Assembly (NCBI GenBank): GCA_025355915.1
Contig: JANXYT010000208.1
Location: 1-7,403 of the forward strand
Reading direction: 5' to 3'
Source of the DNA: Holophagaceae bacterium
GTDB lineage: Bacteria > Acidobacteriota > Holophagae > Holophagales > Holophagaceae
Length of the DNA: 7,403 nt
The notes beneath the pieces are model-generated. The model did not search any database, was not told the origin of the DNA, and saw only the letters and a list, made by a program, of their open reading frames with translations. Shown one piece after another: positions 6,569 to 7,403 of the stretch. Within the stretch, counting starts at the first letter, position 1. Each line of letters opens with the position of its first letter. Made by a program: the position numbers and the translations under genes.

Positions 6569-7144
6569 TTAGGTGGCCCAGGGGCGGTAGTCGCCGCGCT
6601 TGCAGGCTTCCATCACTTCGATCAGCTTTTGCTCATCCACCAGCTCGTCATAGACGTCGTGGTTCACCTGGATGCAGGGGGACATGCCGCAACCGGCCAG
6701 ACACTCCACCTCTTCCACGCTCCACATGCCGTCGGGGCTGGGGCCTTCACCAGGGGTGACGCCGGTCTTTTCGCAGACCTTTTCCAGCAGCTGGGCCGCG
6801 CCGCGCAGGGCGCAGCTGATGTTGGTGCAGACCGAGAAGTGGTACTTACCGACCGGCGCCTTCTGGTACATGGTGTAGAACGTGGCCACGCCAAACACGT
6901 GTCCCTCGGGAATGCCGATGGCCTTGGCCACGGCCCTCATGGCCGAAAGGCTCACGAACCCGAACTCCCGTTGCGCGATGTGCAGGGCCGGCAGCGTGGC
7001 GGCGAGCTTGTCGGGATACTTCGCCATGATGGTGTGGATCTCGGCCACGGCCTCCGGGCTGAGCTCGTTCCGCTCGGATTCCGGAAGCCGCTGGCCCGGG
7101 GCCAGAGGTTCGTTCGAGGTCTCAGGGGGCTGGGGATGATTCAT
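6569..7144 (-). CDS. nuoE: NADH-quinone oxidoreductase subunit E (NuoE)
   Basis: This 191-residue protein is the 24-kDa-type subunit that binds next to NuoF in the complex I peripheral arm. It carries a 2Fe-2S cluster (N1a) on a thioredoxin-like fold. The four ligands are present with normal spacing: C106 and C111 in CTNISC, then C148 and C152 in CLAGC. The preceding helical part has the family pattern ALHIAQREFGFVS (53-65) and GHVFGVATFYTMY (81-93). The first 30 residues are rich in proline and glutamate and look like a flexible extension. The ATG at 7144 was chosen; the next in-frame ATG falls inside the conserved helical region, and an upstream ATG at 7222 would run translation through a strong hairpin. 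The ribosome binding site is weak. It lies 92 bases after the YceI-family gene. Confidence 0.96.
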   Translation of the reverse strand: MNHPQPPETSNEPLAPGQRLPESERNELSPEAVAEIHTIMAKYPDKLAATLPALHIAQREFGFVSLSAMRAVAKAIGIPEGHVFGVATFYTMYQKAPVGKYHFSVCTNISCALRGAAQLLEKVCEKTGVTPGEGPSPDGMWSVEEVECLAGCGMSPCIQVNHDVYDELVDEQKLIEVMEACKRGDYRPWAT

Positions 7145-7185
7145 GGGCGCGCTCGCATGAAGGGCCAGTTTAGCCCAAAGAGGCT

Positions 7186-7217
7186 GGGGGGCACTGGGGT
7201 AAACCCCAGTGCCCCCC
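7186..7217 (-). terminator. Very strong hairpin between the yceI-type gene and nuoE
   Basis: GGGGGGCACTGGGG (7186-7199) and CCCCAGTGCCCCCC (7204-7217) are perfect complements, giving a 14-bp stem closed by a 4-base loop. It lies 19 bases after the YceI stop and 41 bases before the nuoE ATG. Position suggests termination of the YceI transcript, but the minus-strand sequence after it (AGCCTCTTTGGG) has no real T-tract, so it may instead act as a pause site, attenuator or RNA-end protector. A small 5-bp hairpin (7223-7236) lies between it and the stop. Confidence 0.6.
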
Positions 7218-7236
7218 ATCACGATCTACGAAGATC

Positions 7237-7403
7237 CTACTTCTTGGCGGCTTCAACCTTGCCCGCCTCGATGTTCAGGCTGATGGCCACGTCGTCACCC
7301 AGGGCGCCGGGGAAGGACTTGATCCCGTAGTCATTGCGGTTGATGGTCAGGGCGCCGTCAATGAAGCCGGCCACCACGGTGCCGGGCTTCATGCCGGGCT
7401 GAG
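7237..7403 (-). CDS. YceI-family protein, C-terminal part (5' end outside window)
   Basis: Fifty-four C-terminal codons are present, ending in TAG at 7237-7239. The stretch ALTINRNDYGIKSF, then GALGDDVAISLNIEA, matches the closing strands of the YceI lipocalin-like barrel, whose members typically end with an R-x-D-[FY]-G-I pattern and a G-D-x-V strand. Known family members are periplasmic and bind polyisoprenoid lipids; that ligand is not proven here. Signal peptide and start lie beyond the right edge. A strong hairpin follows the stop, so it is probably transcribed apart from nuoE. Confidence 0.82.
   Translation of the reverse strand, partial: QPGMKPGTVVAGFIDGALTINRNDYGIKSFPGALGDDVAISLNIEAGKVEAAKK

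Noticed and set aside
7145..7222. Extended N-terminus for NuoE from the ATG at 7222
   Set aside because: The extension would translate through the 14-bp hairpin and has no resemblance to NuoE; the ATG at 7144 fits family length better.

Overview
The window is high-GC bacterial DNA carrying seven protein genes, two of them cut by the window edges. It looks chromosomal: mostly housekeeping and envelope genes, with no transposase, phage gene, CRISPR array, tRNA or rRNA visible. The secreted protein at 884-1381, the clustering style and the intergenic GCAGAT-type repeats recall Acidobacteriota, perhaps the Holophaga/Geothrix group. That placement is from memory of such genomes and is tentative.

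Left part, plus strand: the 3' end of an ornithine carbamoyltransferase gene (argF, arginine biosynthesis) ends in a clean intrinsic terminator. A gene-poor stretch of about 416 bases follows. It holds an inverted pair of a 32-base GCAGAT repeat, a second terminator-like hairpin and a 15-base palindrome. Next come a small secreted protein of unknown function (884-1381) and a DUF445/YjiN-type membrane protein (1457-2770), possibly co-transcribed.

Right part, minus strand, read from the right edge: the C-terminus of a YceI-family protein, a very strong 14-bp hairpin, nuoE and nuoF (the NADH-oxidising module of respiratory complex I or a related enzyme), an EamA/DMT-family membrane transporter, and a secreted purple-acid-phosphatase-like metallophosphoesterase. 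The phosphatase and the DUF445 gene converge, with only 35 bases between their stop codons.

NuoE and NuoF would form the peripheral electron-input unit: NADH gives electrons to FMN, then to the 4Fe-4S cluster of NuoF and the 2Fe-2S cluster of NuoE. No nuoG follows nuoF; the next gene is the transporter, 9 bases away. No wholly new system is evident. The most unusual material is intergenic: the inverted GCAGAT repeat pair, and the G-rich dyads that follow yceI and nuoE and share a 10-base core.
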